64,000 nucleotides of DNA from Archangium sp. (GTDB lineage: Bacteria; Myxococcota; Myxococcia; Myxococcales; Myxococcaceae). The notes beneath the pieces were generated by a model, which saw only the letters and a program-made list of their open reading frames with translations, made no database searches and was not told the origin of the DNA. How positions within the stretch are numbered: the first letter of the stretch is position 1; every line of letters begins with the position of its first letter. Positions 52,173 to 61,464 of this stretch are shown here, piece after piece. The stretch covers positions 1-64,000 of the forward strand of contig JAUYRZ010000070.1 in NCBI GenBank assembly GCA_030695565.1, in the 5' to 3' direction. Position numbers and translations under genes: made by a program.

Positions 52173-52523
52173 ATGACCATCAAAGGTGTCGAAGGCCTCA
52201 CCGTCGGCGACGTGCAGGAGCAGGTCCGCCAGGGCGCGAAGTTCGTGGTGTTCGGCTACTGCGTCTCGTTTCTGATCATGACGCTCCGACGTTCGAGCGA
52301 CGTGACCTTCATTCGCGCGGGCCAGAGCGCTTTCGCCGCGGGGCTGCCCTACACCTTGCTCTCGTTCTTCGTGGGCTGGTGGGGCTTTCCCTGGGGTCTG
52401 ATCTACACGCCGATGGTGCTCATTCAGAACCTGGGCGGCGGCACCGACGTCACCTCGCAGATCATGGCCAGCTTCGGGGCCGGTGAGCCTCCGCAAGGCC
52501 TACCGCCCGTCCAGGTGCGTTGA
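52173..52523 (+). CDS. Small membrane protein
   Basis: A 116-residue protein with two membrane helices (FVVFGYCVSFLIMTL, AGLPYTLLSFFVGWWGFPWGLIYTPMVLI). The GWWGFPWGLIYTP motif is shared by a family of uncharacterised small membrane proteins. It starts 12 bases after prs, so the two are probably co-transcribed. Function unknown. Confidence 0.72.
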   Translation: MTIKGVEGLTVGDVQEQVRQGAKFVVFGYCVSFLIMTLRRSSDVTFIRAGQSAFAAGLPYTLLSFFVGWWGFPWGLIYTPMVLIQNLGGGTDVTSQIMASFGAGEPPQGLPPVQVR

Positions 52524-52569
52524 CGAAAAAACTTCGCCCTCCGGGAGCAGTGATCCGTACTCTCGGGTC

Positions 52570-52980
52570 ATGCGAATCAGAACCCTCGTCGTTGTTGCTT
52601 CGGTGGTGGCCCTGCCTGCGTTCGCGCAGGTGCAGATCAGCGTTCAGCTGCCCACGGTGACCTTCAACGCGCCTCCGCCGCTGGTGGTGGTGGAGCCCGG
52701 AGTTCAGGTCGTCGAGGACTTCGACGAAGAGGTCTACTTCGTCAGCGACTACTACTGGGTGCGCCGCGGGCCGCGTTGGTACCGCACCAAGGATCACCGC
52801 GGTGGCTGGGTGGTGGTCGACGGGCCCGGCGTGCCGGCGTCGATCGTGCGCGTGCCCGAAGGAAAGTACCGCCGCTACAAGCGCGGCAAGACGGTGATCA
52901 TCGATACGCCCGGCCCGGGGAAGGTGAAGGTCAAGAAGCACAAGGGCAAGGGCAGAGACCGCGACGGCGACGACGACTGA
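52570..52980 (+). CDS. Exported Lys-rich protein of unknown function
   Basis: A 136-residue protein with a clear signal peptide (RTLVVVASVVALPAFA). Residues 50-95 (EVYFVSDYYWVRRGPRWYRTKDHRGGWVVV) repeat Tyr/Trp pairs as in small periplasmic YXWD/YXXW-type proteins. The C-terminal 40 residues are very basic (YRRYKRGKTVIID, then a KVKVKKHKGKGRDRDG run). DNA, polysaccharide or cell-wall binding is possible but unsupported. The ATG at 52570 is chosen for the signal. Confidence 0.72.
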   Translation: MRIRTLVVVASVVALPAFAQVQISVQLPTVTFNAPPPLVVVEPGVQVVEDFDEEVYFVSDYYWVRRGPRWYRTKDHRGGWVVVDGPGVPASIVRVPEGKYRRYKRGKTVIIDTPGPGKVKVKKHKGKGRDRDGDDD

Positions 52981-52987
52981 GGTCGGC

Positions 52988-53749
52988 TCACTGAAGCGGG
53001 CGGGGCGCGGCGATCTCCAGGGTCGGCCGCTCCGTCGCTTTGTTGCCCGCGGCATCGAACAGCTCGAGCGTGAGCTTGTACGCACGCCCGTCGTCGAAGC
53101 CGAAGTTTCCGCTGCACGCGTCGTGGCCGATGGTGAACGTGTCACCTTCGACCGCGACCGGGTACTGCTGGCGCGCCGAACCACCCCGCGCGCGCTGCAT
53201 GCTCACCAGGAACCACGCAGGGCTGGTCTCGTCGATCAACGTGCGCAGCCGCAGCTTGCGCGTGAGGCCGCCCGCTTTGTCCTGCTCGTAGAAACCTTCT
53301 GACGACGAAGGCCGCTCCTTGAAGCGCGGCGACTTCTTGTCGGGGCCTGCGCCCGCCAGCCAGCGCAACGAGCCGTCGCCGAGCTGGTCGGTGAGCAGGG
53401 CCACCCCCGCCATCTCGGAGGGCAGCGCCAACGAGTACTCCACGTTGGCCTCGAGCGGCTTGAGCGGCCGCAGGCGAATGGCCACCCGCGAGACCTGCGA
53501 GACGAAGCCCTTCTCGGCCTTGACCTGAATGGCGTCTTTGCCCTGGGCGACCAGGGCGATGGCGTTGCTGGTGAGCAGCGCCTGCACCTTCGCCTGCGCT
53601 TCACCGGTGCCCTGAATGATGAACTGCACGTTGGTGGGCACCACGGCGCCCGGTGAAGGAAAGAGCAAGAGCCCATCCTTCACGCAGGGCTCAGCAGCCC
53701 ACGCTCTCAGCGCCACGAGACTCAAGAGGGCCAAAGAGCGGGCGCGCAT
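52988..53749 (-). CDS. Exported protein with Ig-like domains, unknown
   Basis: A 253-residue protein with a signal peptide (LALLSLVALRAWA). The sequence is beta-rich (FPSPGAVVPTNVQFIIQG, VSRVAIRLRPLKPLEANVEYSL), suggesting two Ig-like domains, the second ending FGFDDGRAYKLTLELFDAAGN. Cysteines at PCVK and ACSG may pair. Its start directly abuts the stop of the DUF3467 gene (TGA then ATG), so the two are coupled. Function unknown. Confidence 0.7.
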   Translation of the reverse strand: MRARSLALLSLVALRAWAAEPCVKDGLLLFPSPGAVVPTNVQFIIQGTGEAQAKVQALLTSNAIALVAQGKDAIQVKAEKGFVSQVSRVAIRLRPLKPLEANVEYSLALPSEMAGVALLTDQLGDGSLRWLAGAGPDKKSPRFKERPSSSEGFYEQDKAGGLTRKLRLRTLIDETSPAWFLVSMQRARGGSARQQYPVAVEGDTFTIGHDACSGNFGFDDGRAYKLTLELFDAAGNKATERPTLEIAAPRPLQ

Positions 53750-54037
53750 TCAGTGCACCGGCGTGCCGGGGTCGGTCACTTCGATGGGCCCGAACTTCTG
53801 CTCGAACTTGGCCACGTTGTCCTGCATCGCCAGCATCAGCCGCTTCATGTGCTTGGGGTTGGTGATGATGCGCGAGAGCACCTTCGCGCGGGGCTGCTGC
53901 GGCTGCACGTAGATGAAGTCCAAAGTGAACTCCGTCTCGGTGTGGTTGACGAGGGCCATGTTCACGTACTGGCCATTGGCGATGGCGTCATCGAGCTGAA
54001 TCTGGAGCTGCACCTCGGGCGGCTTCGGGTCGGACAT
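53750..54037 (-). CDS. DUF3467 family protein
   Basis: A 95-residue cytoplasmic protein with the DUF3467 pattern: IQLDDAIANGQYVNMALVNHTETEFTLDF, then FIYVQPQQPRAKVLSRIITNPKHMKRLMLAMQDNVAKFE. The family is widespread and uncharacterised. It immediately precedes the exported Ig-like protein on the same strand. Confidence 0.85.
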   Translation of the reverse strand: MSDPKPPEVQLQIQLDDAIANGQYVNMALVNHTETEFTLDFIYVQPQQPRAKVLSRIITNPKHMKRLMLAMQDNVAKFEQKFGPIEVTDPGTPVH

Positions 54038-54121
54038 GGCTCTCTGCCTATTCCCCTCGGTGGCGTTCGTCGAGCGATGTTGAGTTGGTTCTGAGCATCA
54101 CAGCACTATGGTTCGGGTCCG

Positions 54122-54901
54122 ATGTCGCAGCGACTCGACGAGGTGAAGACCGCGCCATTCACGCTGGGCCCCCCCGTGGGTGATGCCGAGGTGGCGGTGC
54201 TGCTGCTCCATGGCTTCACCGGCAGCCCCTGGGAGCTGCGCCCGGTCGGTGAATCGTTGGCCGCGCGCGGCGTGCACGTGCTCTGCCCTCGCCTGCCCGG
54301 CCACGGCACCACGCCCGAGGCGATGTTGTTCGCCGGCCTCACGCAGTGGCTCGACGCCGCCAGCGCCGCGCTCGGTTCCCTCTCGGGGGCGAAGAAGGTG
54401 GTGCTGATCGGCCTGTCGATGGGCGGGCTGCTCGCGATGGTGCTGGCGGCGCGAAATCCGCGCGTGAGGGGGCTGGTGTTGTTGGCGCCCGCGCTGAAGT
54501 TGAAGGCGTTCGGGCCCCGGTTGCTGCGCCGCATTCGCCACCTGCCCGGCCTCGACGTGCGCGAGCAGTGGATTGAGAAGAAGGGCACGGACATCGAGTC
54601 GGCCGAGGTGAAGGCGGGAGCGCCGGTGTTGGCCCGCTACCCGATGGCTCGGGCGATCGAGCTCTTCGCCCTGGCGGATCTCGCCCGGAAAGCCGAGACG
54701 CGCATCACCTGCCCTTCGCTCATCATCGGCGCGGTGAATGACCACGTGGTCGACACCGACGCGGTGATGGCGCTGCAGCAGCGGTTGCCCTTCTCGCGGC
54801 GCGTGTTGTTGCAGCGCGGCTTTCACATCATTCCGCGCGACACCGATCGCGCCGTGGCGCTCACCGAGATCGCACACTTCGTCGAAGGGCTCTCGTCATG
54901 A
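54122..54901 (+). CDS. Alpha/beta hydrolase (carboxylesterase / monoacylglycerol lipase type)
   Basis: A 259-residue serine hydrolase. Oxyanion region LLHGFTGSPWELRP, nucleophile elbow GLSMGG (Ser near residue 99), acid Asp in GAVNDHVVD and catalytic His in FHIIPRDTD. Length and motifs fit the Est30/monoacylglycerol lipase group, which hydrolyses short acyl esters. No signal peptide. It is followed after 52 bases by the large kinase gene. Confidence 0.92.
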   Translation: MSQRLDEVKTAPFTLGPPVGDAEVAVLLLHGFTGSPWELRPVGESLAARGVHVLCPRLPGHGTTPEAMLFAGLTQWLDAASAALGSLSGAKKVVLIGLSMGGLLAMVLAARNPRVRGLVLLAPALKLKAFGPRLLRRIRHLPGLDVREQWIEKKGTDIESAEVKAGAPVLARYPMARAIELFALADLARKAETRITCPSLIIGAVNDHVVDTDAVMALQQRLPFSRRVLLQRGFHIIPRDTDRAVALTEIAHFVEGLSS

Positions 54902-54953
54902 CCGCTTCCTCGTTCGCGCCACCACGGCCAGCGCGCTGCGATCGGCTGCGCTC

Positions 54954-57900
54954 ATGACGCCCTTCGCGGGCCGGTACACCCTGCTGCAGAAGCTCGCTTC
55001 GGGCGGCATGGCCGAGGTCTTCCTCGCGCGGCAGGCCGGCATCGACGGCTTCGAGAAGCTGGTGGTGATGAAGCGCATCCTCCCGCACCAGTCGGACAAC
55101 CCCGACTTCGTGCGCATGTTCCTCGACGAGGCGCGCATCGCCGCCGACCTGAGTCACCCGAACGTGGTGAACATCTACGACGCGGGCCAGGCCGACGGCC
55201 TCTACTTCATCACCATGGAGTACCTGCGCGGGCGCGACATCGCGGCGGTGTTCCACGAGATCGCCAAACGCGGAGAGCTGCTCCCGCTCCCGGTCGCGCT
55301 GCACTGCCTCATCGACGCCGCCCGCGGGCTGCACGCCGCGCACACCAAGACGGACTTCACCGGCCGCGCGTTGCACATCGTGCACCGTGATATCTCGCCG
55401 CCGAACCTCTTCGTCACCTGGGACGGCATCACCAAGGTGCTCGACTTCGGCATCGCGCACGCTGCGACCCGCAGCACCAAGACCGAAGTGGGCGTGGTGA
55501 AGGGCAAGCTCGCCTATCTCTCCCCCGAACAGTTGGAGGCGCAGGAGCTCGACGGCCGCTCGGATCAATTCGCCCTGGGCATCGTCGCGTGGGAGCTGCT
55601 CACCGGGCATCGACTCTTCTTGAAGCCCTCCGACGCCGAGGCGCTGCGGGCGATCCTCGAGCACCGCATTCCGTTGCCGAGCACGCTCGTACCCACGTTG
55701 CCCAAAAGCGTGGAAGACGTGGTGATGCGCATGCTGGAGGCCGATCGTTCGGCGCGTTTCCCCGACTGCGCGGCTGCGGCCGATGCCTTCGAGGCGCACC
55801 TCGACGAGACGGGCAGCGCGCACTCCGCCCACCGGGTGGCAGGCGCGCTCAAGGCGCTCTTCCCCGAGCCCACCACCGTTCCTCAGAATGGACCGGCGCT
55901 GATTCCGACCAAGGAGACCATCGCGGTCAAACGCGCGGAGCCCACCACCAAGCCGGGCCGCAAACGCGCGCCGCTCCCGCAGGAAGATCAGTTCCTCGCC
56001 GCGGTCTCCGAGTTCCTCAACGAGCACCCCGGGCGCACCAACCTGCTGCCGCCCAACGGACCCTTCGTGGGCCGCGAAGCCGAGCTCAACGCGCTGACCA
56101 CCGCCTTCGAAGAAGGCGCGCGGCTGGTCACCGTGGTGGGTTTTGGCGGCGTGGGCAAGACGCGGCTCGCCCGTGAAGCGGCGTGGCGGCAACGTGAACG
56201 CTGGGCGAAGAATGGCGGCACCTGGTTCGTCGACCTGGCCCAGGCGCGCAGCGCGGAAGACGTCTGCAAGGCCGTGGCGCGCGCGCTCACCGTCGACCTG
56301 CCGTTGGATGCGAGCAACGACTCGGTCACGCAGACCGGGCGCACCTTGCGCAGCCTCGGGCCCGCGTTGGTGGTGTTGGACAACTTCGAGCAGGTGGTGG
56401 TGCACGCAGAGCGCACCCTGGGCCAGTGGATGGAGTTCGCGCCCGAGACACACTTCCTCGTCACCAGCCGCGAGTCGCTGCGTCTGCCGGGTGAGGCGGT
56501 GCAGCCACTCAAGGCGCTGACCACCACCGGTGGCACCACTTCGGAAGCGGTGCAGCTCTTCATCGCCCGCGCGCAGTTGGTGGGCGCCCGGCCGGCGGCG
56601 AACGACCTGCCCATCCTGGTGCAGATCTGCGAGCGGCTCGAAGGCCACGCGTTGGCGATCGAGCTGGCGGCCGCCCAGCTTCAACACGACAGCCCGCAGT
56701 CGCTGCTCGATCGACTGTCCGCGCGGTTCGAGGTGCTCGGTGGTCAGGCGCCCGGTCAGGGCCGGCACGAGACGTTGTGGAACACCATCGACTGGTCGTG
56801 GCAGCTGCTGACCGCGGTGGAGAAGTCGGCGCTGGCGCAGCTCTCGGTCTTCCGCGGCGGCTTCACGCCCGACAGCGCGGTGGAGGTGATCGATCTCACC
56901 TCGTTCCAGGTGGCGCCGCTGCGGCTCGAGGTGGTGGCCGCGCTTCACCGCAAGTCGCTGCTGACGCACTCGGTGGCGCCCGAGCTGCCCAACACGCTGC
57001 GCCTCGGAATGCTGGAGAGCGTGCACGAGTTCGCCGGCCAGCAGCTCGAGGCCCTCCAGGGCGTGGCCGCCGCGCGCACCCGCCACGCCGCGCACATTCT
57101 CGAGCTGGGCCAGGCGTCGCTCGACAAGCTCGGCACCGAGCGCACCGAAGAGGGCATGAACGAGCTCTTCGTCGAACGGCAGAACCTGACCGAGGTCTTC
57201 GAACGCGCGCTCTCGACGCTGCCGCCTTCGAAAGAGAGCGCGAACGCGGCGCTGCGCGCGCTCACCGTGCTCGAGCCCGTCATCGTGCGCACCGGGCCGT
57301 ACGCTTCGCACCTGGCGTTGCTCGACGACGCGATTCGGGTGGGCCGCTCGGTGGGCATCGACGCGCGGACCCTGGCAATTGGACTGCGCCAGCGCGGCAA
57401 TGCGTGGCGGGTGCGAGGCCGGTTGACGCAAGCGGTGGAGGAGCTGACCCAGGCGCTCACGCTCGCGCGCACCACAGATGACCGTTCGTTGCTCGCGCGG
57501 GTGCTCACGGATCTCGCGGTGGCCCGCTTCGTCTCGGGGAACATCGACCCCGCGCTCGAAGGACTGGAAGAGGCGCTCGGGCTCGCGCGCGACGCTGGCG
57601 ACAAGGCCACGCAGATCGAGACGCTCGCGTACATGGGCATCGTGCGCGTGGCGCGGCATGAGCCGACCGAGGCGATCATGCATTGTGACGAGGCGCTGCC
57701 GCTCGCACGTGAACGCGGTGACCGGCTCAACGAAGCGCGCCTTCTGGGCACCATGGGCGGGATCTTTCAGGATCAAGGCCGGCTCGAGCTGGCCCACGCC
57801 TTTCTGCGCGACGCCGTGCAGCGCTGCCAGGCGATCCGCGAGGTGCGGTTGCAGGGGTACTTCCTGGGCAAGCTCTCGCACCTGCAAGGTGAACGCGGCG

Positions 57901-58304
57901 AGCTGAGCAAGGCGCACAAGACGGTGGGCGAGGCGCTCGCGCTGCTCTCTGAGGTCGGCGACGTGCGCCATGAGGGGCTCTTCCTCACGTACCTGGCGGC
58001 GCTCGAGTCGCTCAACGGCAAGGCCGAGGCAGCGCGCACGGCGCTGGGGTCGGCGAAGGTTCGGCTGGAGAGCGTGAAGGATCCGCTGCTGCTCACGGCG
58101 CTCGCGCTGCGCAGCATGTTCGTCGAGCTGCGGGCGGCGAACGCGAGCCGTACCGAGGCGCAGGCGCTGCTCGATGACGTGAAGGCGCCGCGCGGGAATC
58201 GCAGGGCGCGGGTTGATCAGAGCGAAGAAGTGCGGCTGGCGGCGCGCATGCTCGAGCGCAACCTCATCGTGCCCGGTGGTCCTCACCCATCTGCGCCGCG
58301 CTGA
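54954..58304 (+). CDS. Ser/Thr protein kinase fused to STAND-like NTPase and TPR array
   Basis: A 1116-residue soluble protein. Residues 7-285 are a Hanks-type kinase (GGMAEVF, Lys40, HRD 144-146, DFG 164-166); the catalytic loop reads HRDISPPN, so the usual Lys after HRD is replaced, as in many myxobacterial kinases. Residues 370-680 are a STAND/NB-ARC-like NTPase (VGREAEL, P-loop GFGGVGKT 396-403, LVVLDNFEQ as Walker B, LVTSRESL as sensor, and GHALAIELAAAQL). Residues 770-1080 are TPR-like helical repeats. This is the architecture of signalling and some defence NTPases, in which a ligand on the repeats triggers oligomerisation. Here the output is probably phosphorylation. No sequence partner adjoins. 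Confidence 0.92.
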   Translation: MTPFAGRYTLLQKLASGGMAEVFLARQAGIDGFEKLVVMKRILPHQSDNPDFVRMFLDEARIAADLSHPNVVNIYDAGQADGLYFITMEYLRGRDIAAVFHEIAKRGELLPLPVALHCLIDAARGLHAAHTKTDFTGRALHIVHRDISPPNLFVTWDGITKVLDFGIAHAATRSTKTEVGVVKGKLAYLSPEQLEAQELDGRSDQFALGIVAWELLTGHRLFLKPSDAEALRAILEHRIPLPSTLVPTLPKSVEDVVMRMLEADRSARFPDCAAAADAFEAHLDETGSAHSAHRVAGALKALFPEPTTVPQNGPALIPTKETIAVKRAEPTTKPGRKRAPLPQEDQFLAAVSEFLNEHPGRTNLLPPNGPFVGREAELNALTTAFEEGARLVTVVGFGGVGKTRLAREAAWRQRERWAKNGGTWFVDLAQARSAEDVCKAVARALTVDLPLDASNDSVTQTGRTLRSLGPALVVLDNFEQVVVHAERTLGQWMEFAPETHFLVTSRESLRLPGEAVQPLKALTTTGGTTSEAVQLFIARAQLVGARPAANDLPILVQICERLEGHALAIELAAAQLQHDSPQSLLDRLSARFEVLGGQAPGQGRHETLWNTIDWSWQLLTAVEKSALAQLSVFRGGFTPDSAVEVIDLTSFQVAPLRLEVVAALHRKSLLTHSVAPELPNTLRLGMLESVHEFAGQQLEALQGVAAARTRHAAHILELGQASLDKLGTERTEEGMNELFVERQNLTEVFERALSTLPPSKESANAALRALTVLEPVIVRTGPYASHLALLDDAIRVGRSVGIDARTLAIGLRQRGNAWRVRGRLTQAVEELTQALTLARTTDDRSLLARVLTDLAVARFVSGNIDPALEGLEEALGLARDAGDKATQIETLAYMGIVRVARHEPTEAIMHCDEALPLARERGDRLNEARLLGTMGGIFQDQGRLELAHAFLRDAVQRCQAIREVRLQGYFLGKLSHLQGERGELSKAHKTVGEALALLSEVGDVRHEGLFLTYLAALESLNGKAEAARTALGSAKVRLESVKDPLLLTALALRSMFVELRAANASRTEAQALLDDVKAPRGNRRARVDQSEEVRLAARMLERNLIVPGGPHPSAPR

Positions 58305-58347
58305 CTCCAGCTGTCTCACAACCGAAGTCGCACCACCATCGAATGGG

Positions 58348-58704
58348 CTACCTCAGGCGCCCATCGAGCCAGGCAAAGAAGTGCTTCGTGGTCGCCTCGC
58401 CCTCGGGGAGCTCGTAGTCGCCCACGCCGAGCACCTTCGCGTACGCCGCGACCTCGTCCAGGTACGCGCCGTATTCCTGCTTCGCGAACGCGTTGCCGCG
58501 CTCGTTCAGATCTTCCTCCCACAGCTTGGCGTCACACTCCGAGAGGAAGTGCTCCGTGGGATCGCGCCGCATCGATTCCAGCTCGTGAAGGTCCGACGCA
58601 AGCCCGCGCTCGGCCGCCCACCACAGAAACAAGCCCATGTGCCGGCACGCGCGCTGCCACGTCTTCGCGTCTGCCAGGTGTGCATCCCCTCGATCGATCG
58701 ACAT
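58348..58704 (-). CDS. DUF7832-like small acidic protein
   Basis: A 118-residue acidic protein. CRHMGLFLWWAAERGLASD, RRDPTEHFLSECDAKLWEEDL and the end YELPEGEATTKHFFAWLDGRL resemble the DUF7832 group, in which ATHIGMFLAWA-type motifs open the domain; some relatives act as polymorphic-toxin immunity proteins. The start at 58704 is preferred; 58716 is an alternative. It converges with the kinase gene and is divergent from ychF. No toxin gene adjoins, so immunity is speculative. Confidence 0.75.
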   Translation of the reverse strand: MSIDRGDAHLADAKTWQRACRHMGLFLWWAAERGLASDLHELESMRRDPTEHFLSECDAKLWEEDLNERGNAFAKQEYGAYLDEVAAYAKVLGVGDYELPEGEATTKHFFAWLDGRLR

Positions 58705-58798
58705 GACCCTGATCATGGGGGCCTGGAGCCCCGAGGTCACCCTCCTTTCCCGAGAGCCCGTGCGCCCGGGGGAGGGAGGTGGTATCGGCCTGACTGCT

Positions 58799-59914
58799 AT
58801 GGGTCTCTCCATCGGAATCGTCGGGCTCCCCAACGTGGGCAAGTCCACCCTCTTCAACGCGCTGAGCAACGCCGGCGCGCTGGCTGCCAACTACCCCTTC
58901 GCCACCATCGAGCCGAACGTGGGCATCGTGCCGGTGCACGACGAGCGCCTGACGGCGATCGCGGCCAAGGTGAAGCCGCTCAAGCTCATCTACACGACGC
59001 TCGAGTTCGTCGACATCGCAGGCCTGGTGCGGGGCGCCTCGAAGGGTGAAGGCCTGGGCAACCAGTTCCTCGCCAACATCCGCCAGGTCGACGCGGTGCT
59101 CTACGTGCTGCGCTGCTTCGTCGACGACAACGTCACCCACGTCGAAGGCAGCGTCGATCCCGAGCGCGACAAAGACGTGGTCGACACCGAGCTGTGCCTC
59201 AAGGACCTCGAGACGGTGGAGAAGCGCCTCGAGAAGACGGCGCGCAACGCCAAGGGCCCCGGCAAAGAAGGCGAAATCGCCAAGGCCGAGCTGGCCGTGC
59301 TCCTCAAGGTGAAGGCCAAGCTCGACCAGGGCATGCCGGTGCGTGGGCACGACCTGATGGACAACGAGCAGGAGATCATCAAGGAGCTCTTTCTCCTCAC
59401 CAACAAGCCGGTGCTCTACATCGCCAACGTGGCCGAGTCGCAGCTGGCCACCCAGGACACCGAGCCGCTGGTGCTCAAGGTGAAGGCCATCGCCGCGAAG
59501 GAGAAGGCCGAGGTGGTGGTGCTCGCCGCTGCGCTCGAGGCCGAGATTCAGCAGCTGCCCGAAGAAGATCGCCCCTCGTTCCTGAAGGACTCAGGCCTCG
59601 ACGAGCCGGGCCTCAACAAGGTGGTGCGCGCTGGCTACCGCATGCTCGGCCTGCAGACCTACTTCACGGTCGGCGAGAAGGAGTGCCGCGCCTGGACGAT
59701 TCACAAGGGCTACACCGCGCCGCAAGCCGCCGGGGTCATTCACACCGACTTCGAGAAGGGCTTCATCAAGGCCGAGGTGATGTCCTGCAAGGACCTGCTG
59801 GAGCTGGGCAGCGAAGCCGCCGTGAAAGAGAAAGGCCTGCTGCGTATCGAAGGAAAAGAATACGTGGTGCAAGATGGCGACTGCATGCACTTCCGGTTCA
59901 ACGTGACCACCTGA
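58799..59914 (+). CDS. ychF: YchF/OLA1 redox-regulated P-loop ATPase
   Basis: A universally conserved Obg-related P-loop protein that prefers ATP and associates with ribosomes. Motifs: NVGKST (residues 12-17), [34 protein letters not shown], and a C-terminal TGS domain ending [11 protein letters not shown]. At 371 residues it is of normal length. The ATG at 58799 gives the canonical start [14 protein letters not shown]. Its stop overlaps the next ATG (TGATG). Confidence 0.97.
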   Translation: MGLSIGIVGLPNVGKSTLFNALSNAGALAANYPFATIEPNVGIVPVHDERLTAIAAKVKPLKLIYTTLEFVDIAGLVRGASKGEGLGNQFLANIRQVDAVLYVLRCFVDDNVTHVEGSVDPERDKDVVDTELCLKDLETVEKRLEKTARNAKGPGKEGEIAKAELAVLLKVKAKLDQGMPVRGHDLMDNEQEIIKELFLLTNKPVLYIANVAESQLATQDTEPLVLKVKAIAAKEKAEVVVLAAALEAEIQQLPEEDRPSFLKDSGLDEPGLNKVVRAGYRMLGLQTYFTVGEKECRAWTIHKGYTAPQAAGVIHTDFEKGFIKAEVMSCKDLLELGSEAAVKEKGLLRIEGKEYVVQDGDCMHFRFNVTT

Positions 59915-60900
59915 TGGCCCTCCGTCTCCACTTCCTCGCCCGTGCGCGGTTGTGGTCTGAGGTCGTCGTCTCCGGCGGAGAACGGGTCTTCGTGCCCACC
60001 ACCGTGGCGATGGCAATCGGGACTCGTGTGAGCGTGGAGATCGACGCTCCCGAGTTCGACGCGCCGATTCAGATCAACGCAGTGGTGCAGCAGGTGAGGC
60101 CCCTGGCCATCGGTCAGGCCGCCGGCGTGCTGGTGAAGCTCGACGAGCCTTCTCTCGAGAAGGTGCGCGCGCTGGTGGCTGATCACGACGACGCTGCGCG
60201 GGTGGCAGGCCGGGCTGAACCCCGGGCCGATTGTGATCTGCCCGCGCGGGTGGTGCGCCCCGTGCCGATGAGTGGCTGCTCGACCAAGAGCCTGTCGGCG
60301 CACGGCGTCACCTTGAAGACGCCCCAGCCGCTGCTGAAAGACGGGCAGGTGGCGCTCGCGCTCCAGCTGCCCGATGGCACCGAAGCCGCGCTCTCCGCCA
60401 CCGTGTTGTGGACGAGGGCCGACCTCTCGTTGGCCGGGCTCAAGCTGCTCGACGTCGACGCCACCATGGAGAAGCGGCTGCTCTTCGCGGTGGAGGTGCT
60501 GCTGGGTCAACGCACGCAGGGCCCGTCATTGGCGAGGACCGTGCTGGTCGCCGATGACGATCCCTCCATCCTCGACTTCACCTCGCGCGTGGTGACCAAG
60601 GCCGGGTATCGGGTGGTGCGCGCCGAGCGCGGTGACGTGGCGCTCGAGCTGATCCGCAAAGAGCGACCCGACCTGGTGTTCCTCGACGTGTTGATGCCCG
60701 GGCTCGATGGCCTCGAGGTCTGCAAGGCGATCCGCAGTGACGCCGCGCTGTCGCGTACGCCGGTGATTCTGTTGTCGGCGATGGGTGAAGATCGGCTGAT
60801 CGCGGCGGCCAAGTCGGCGAAGGCCGATGGCTACCTCACCAAGCCGATGCGTCTGGATGCGATGCGCGCCGTGTTGGCTGAACGGTTGATGCGTCGCTGA
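59914..60900 (+). CDS. PilZ-like / response regulator receiver protein
   Basis: A 328-residue cytoplasmic protein. Two beta-barrel domains at about 1-95 and 108-200 resemble PilZ, but the c-di-GMP RxxxR and DxSxxG motifs are not well formed (SAHGVTLKTPQPL is the closest). Residues 207-328 are a complete receiver domain: DDD 214-216, phosphate acceptor D258 in LVFLDVLMPG, Lys310. It lacks a DNA-binding output. The ychF stop overlaps its start, indicating a shared message. In myxobacteria such proteins act in motility and development signalling. No histidine kinase adjoins. Confidence 0.87.
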   Translation: MALRLHFLARARLWSEVVVSGGERVFVPTTVAMAIGTRVSVEIDAPEFDAPIQINAVVQQVRPLAIGQAAGVLVKLDEPSLEKVRALVADHDDAARVAGRAEPRADCDLPARVVRPVPMSGCSTKSLSAHGVTLKTPQPLLKDGQVALALQLPDGTEAALSATVLWTRADLSLAGLKLLDVDATMEKRLLFAVEVLLGQRTQGPSLARTVLVADDDPSILDFTSRVVTKAGYRVVRAERGDVALELIRKERPDLVFLDVLMPGLDGLEVCKAIRSDAALSRTPVILLSAMGEDRLIAAAKSAKADGYLTKPMRLDAMRAVLAERLMRR

Positions 60901-60909
60901 GCAGAAGCG

Positions 60910-61377
60910 TCAGCGCCAGGCGACGGCGGCACCACGCACCACACCGCGGGCCAGCTCGCTGCCTTTGACGTCGAGCAACACCACCTGCGCGCCACCGTGT
61001 TGAACCACCTGCGCCTGCCAGGTGCGGTGACCGTCGATGGTGCTCAGCGCAATTTCAGCGCGGCCTGCGTGGAGGTTCCGAAAGGCATCGAAGGCGGCGC
61101 CGACCGGGGCCGGCAGGGTCTCGAGCTTCTGCACCACGAACGCCGCCGGCAGCCGGGGCGCCTGGTGGAGGTCGAGCAGATCGGCGTAATCCTTGCGAGC
61201 TGCGCTGTTGAAAGCAGCGGTGCCGGGGGCGAGCTTCGAAGCAGGTGCCGCGCCGCCCTGGAGCCGGGTGAAGAGCGCCATCTCCCTGGAAAGACGGGTC
61301 GCTTTCTCGTGGTCGGAGGGGCTCAGCGCTCGCTGCGAGGGGCTGCTGGTGCGCTGAAGGAGAGGAGAAAGGCGCAA
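60910..61377 (-). CDS. Hypothetical protein, 155 residues
   Basis: An open frame with protein-like composition in its second half (YADLLDLHQAPRLPAAFVVQKLETL, IALSTIDGHRTWQAQVV, GAQVVLLDVKGSELARGVV), which suggests a small alpha/beta protein. The first 50 residues are low complexity and the start is uncertain. It converges with the PilZ-like gene after 9 bases and lies downstream of the acetyltransferase gene on the same strand. No family recognised. Confidence 0.55.
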   Translation of the reverse strand: MRLSPLLQRTSSPSQRALSPSDHEKATRLSREMALFTRLQGGAAPASKLAPGTAAFNSAARKDYADLLDLHQAPRLPAAFVVQKLETLPAPVGAAFDAFRNLHAGRAEIALSTIDGHRTWQAQVVQHGGAQVVLLDVKGSELARGVVRGAAVAWR

Positions 61378-61464
61378 TTGAGAGCTCTGCCTCCATTCTC
61401 GGAAGCAGCGCGTCAGAGGTTGCGTCCTGGCTCTCCCTCGCCTTGGAAAGAGAGTCGGGGCCGA

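Noticed and set aside
54861-58319. Open frame of 1152 codons antisense to the kinase-NTPase gene
   Set aside because: It is Arg/His/Leu-rich, shows no domain, and exactly mirrors a well-conserved gene; long antisense frames are expected at this GC content.
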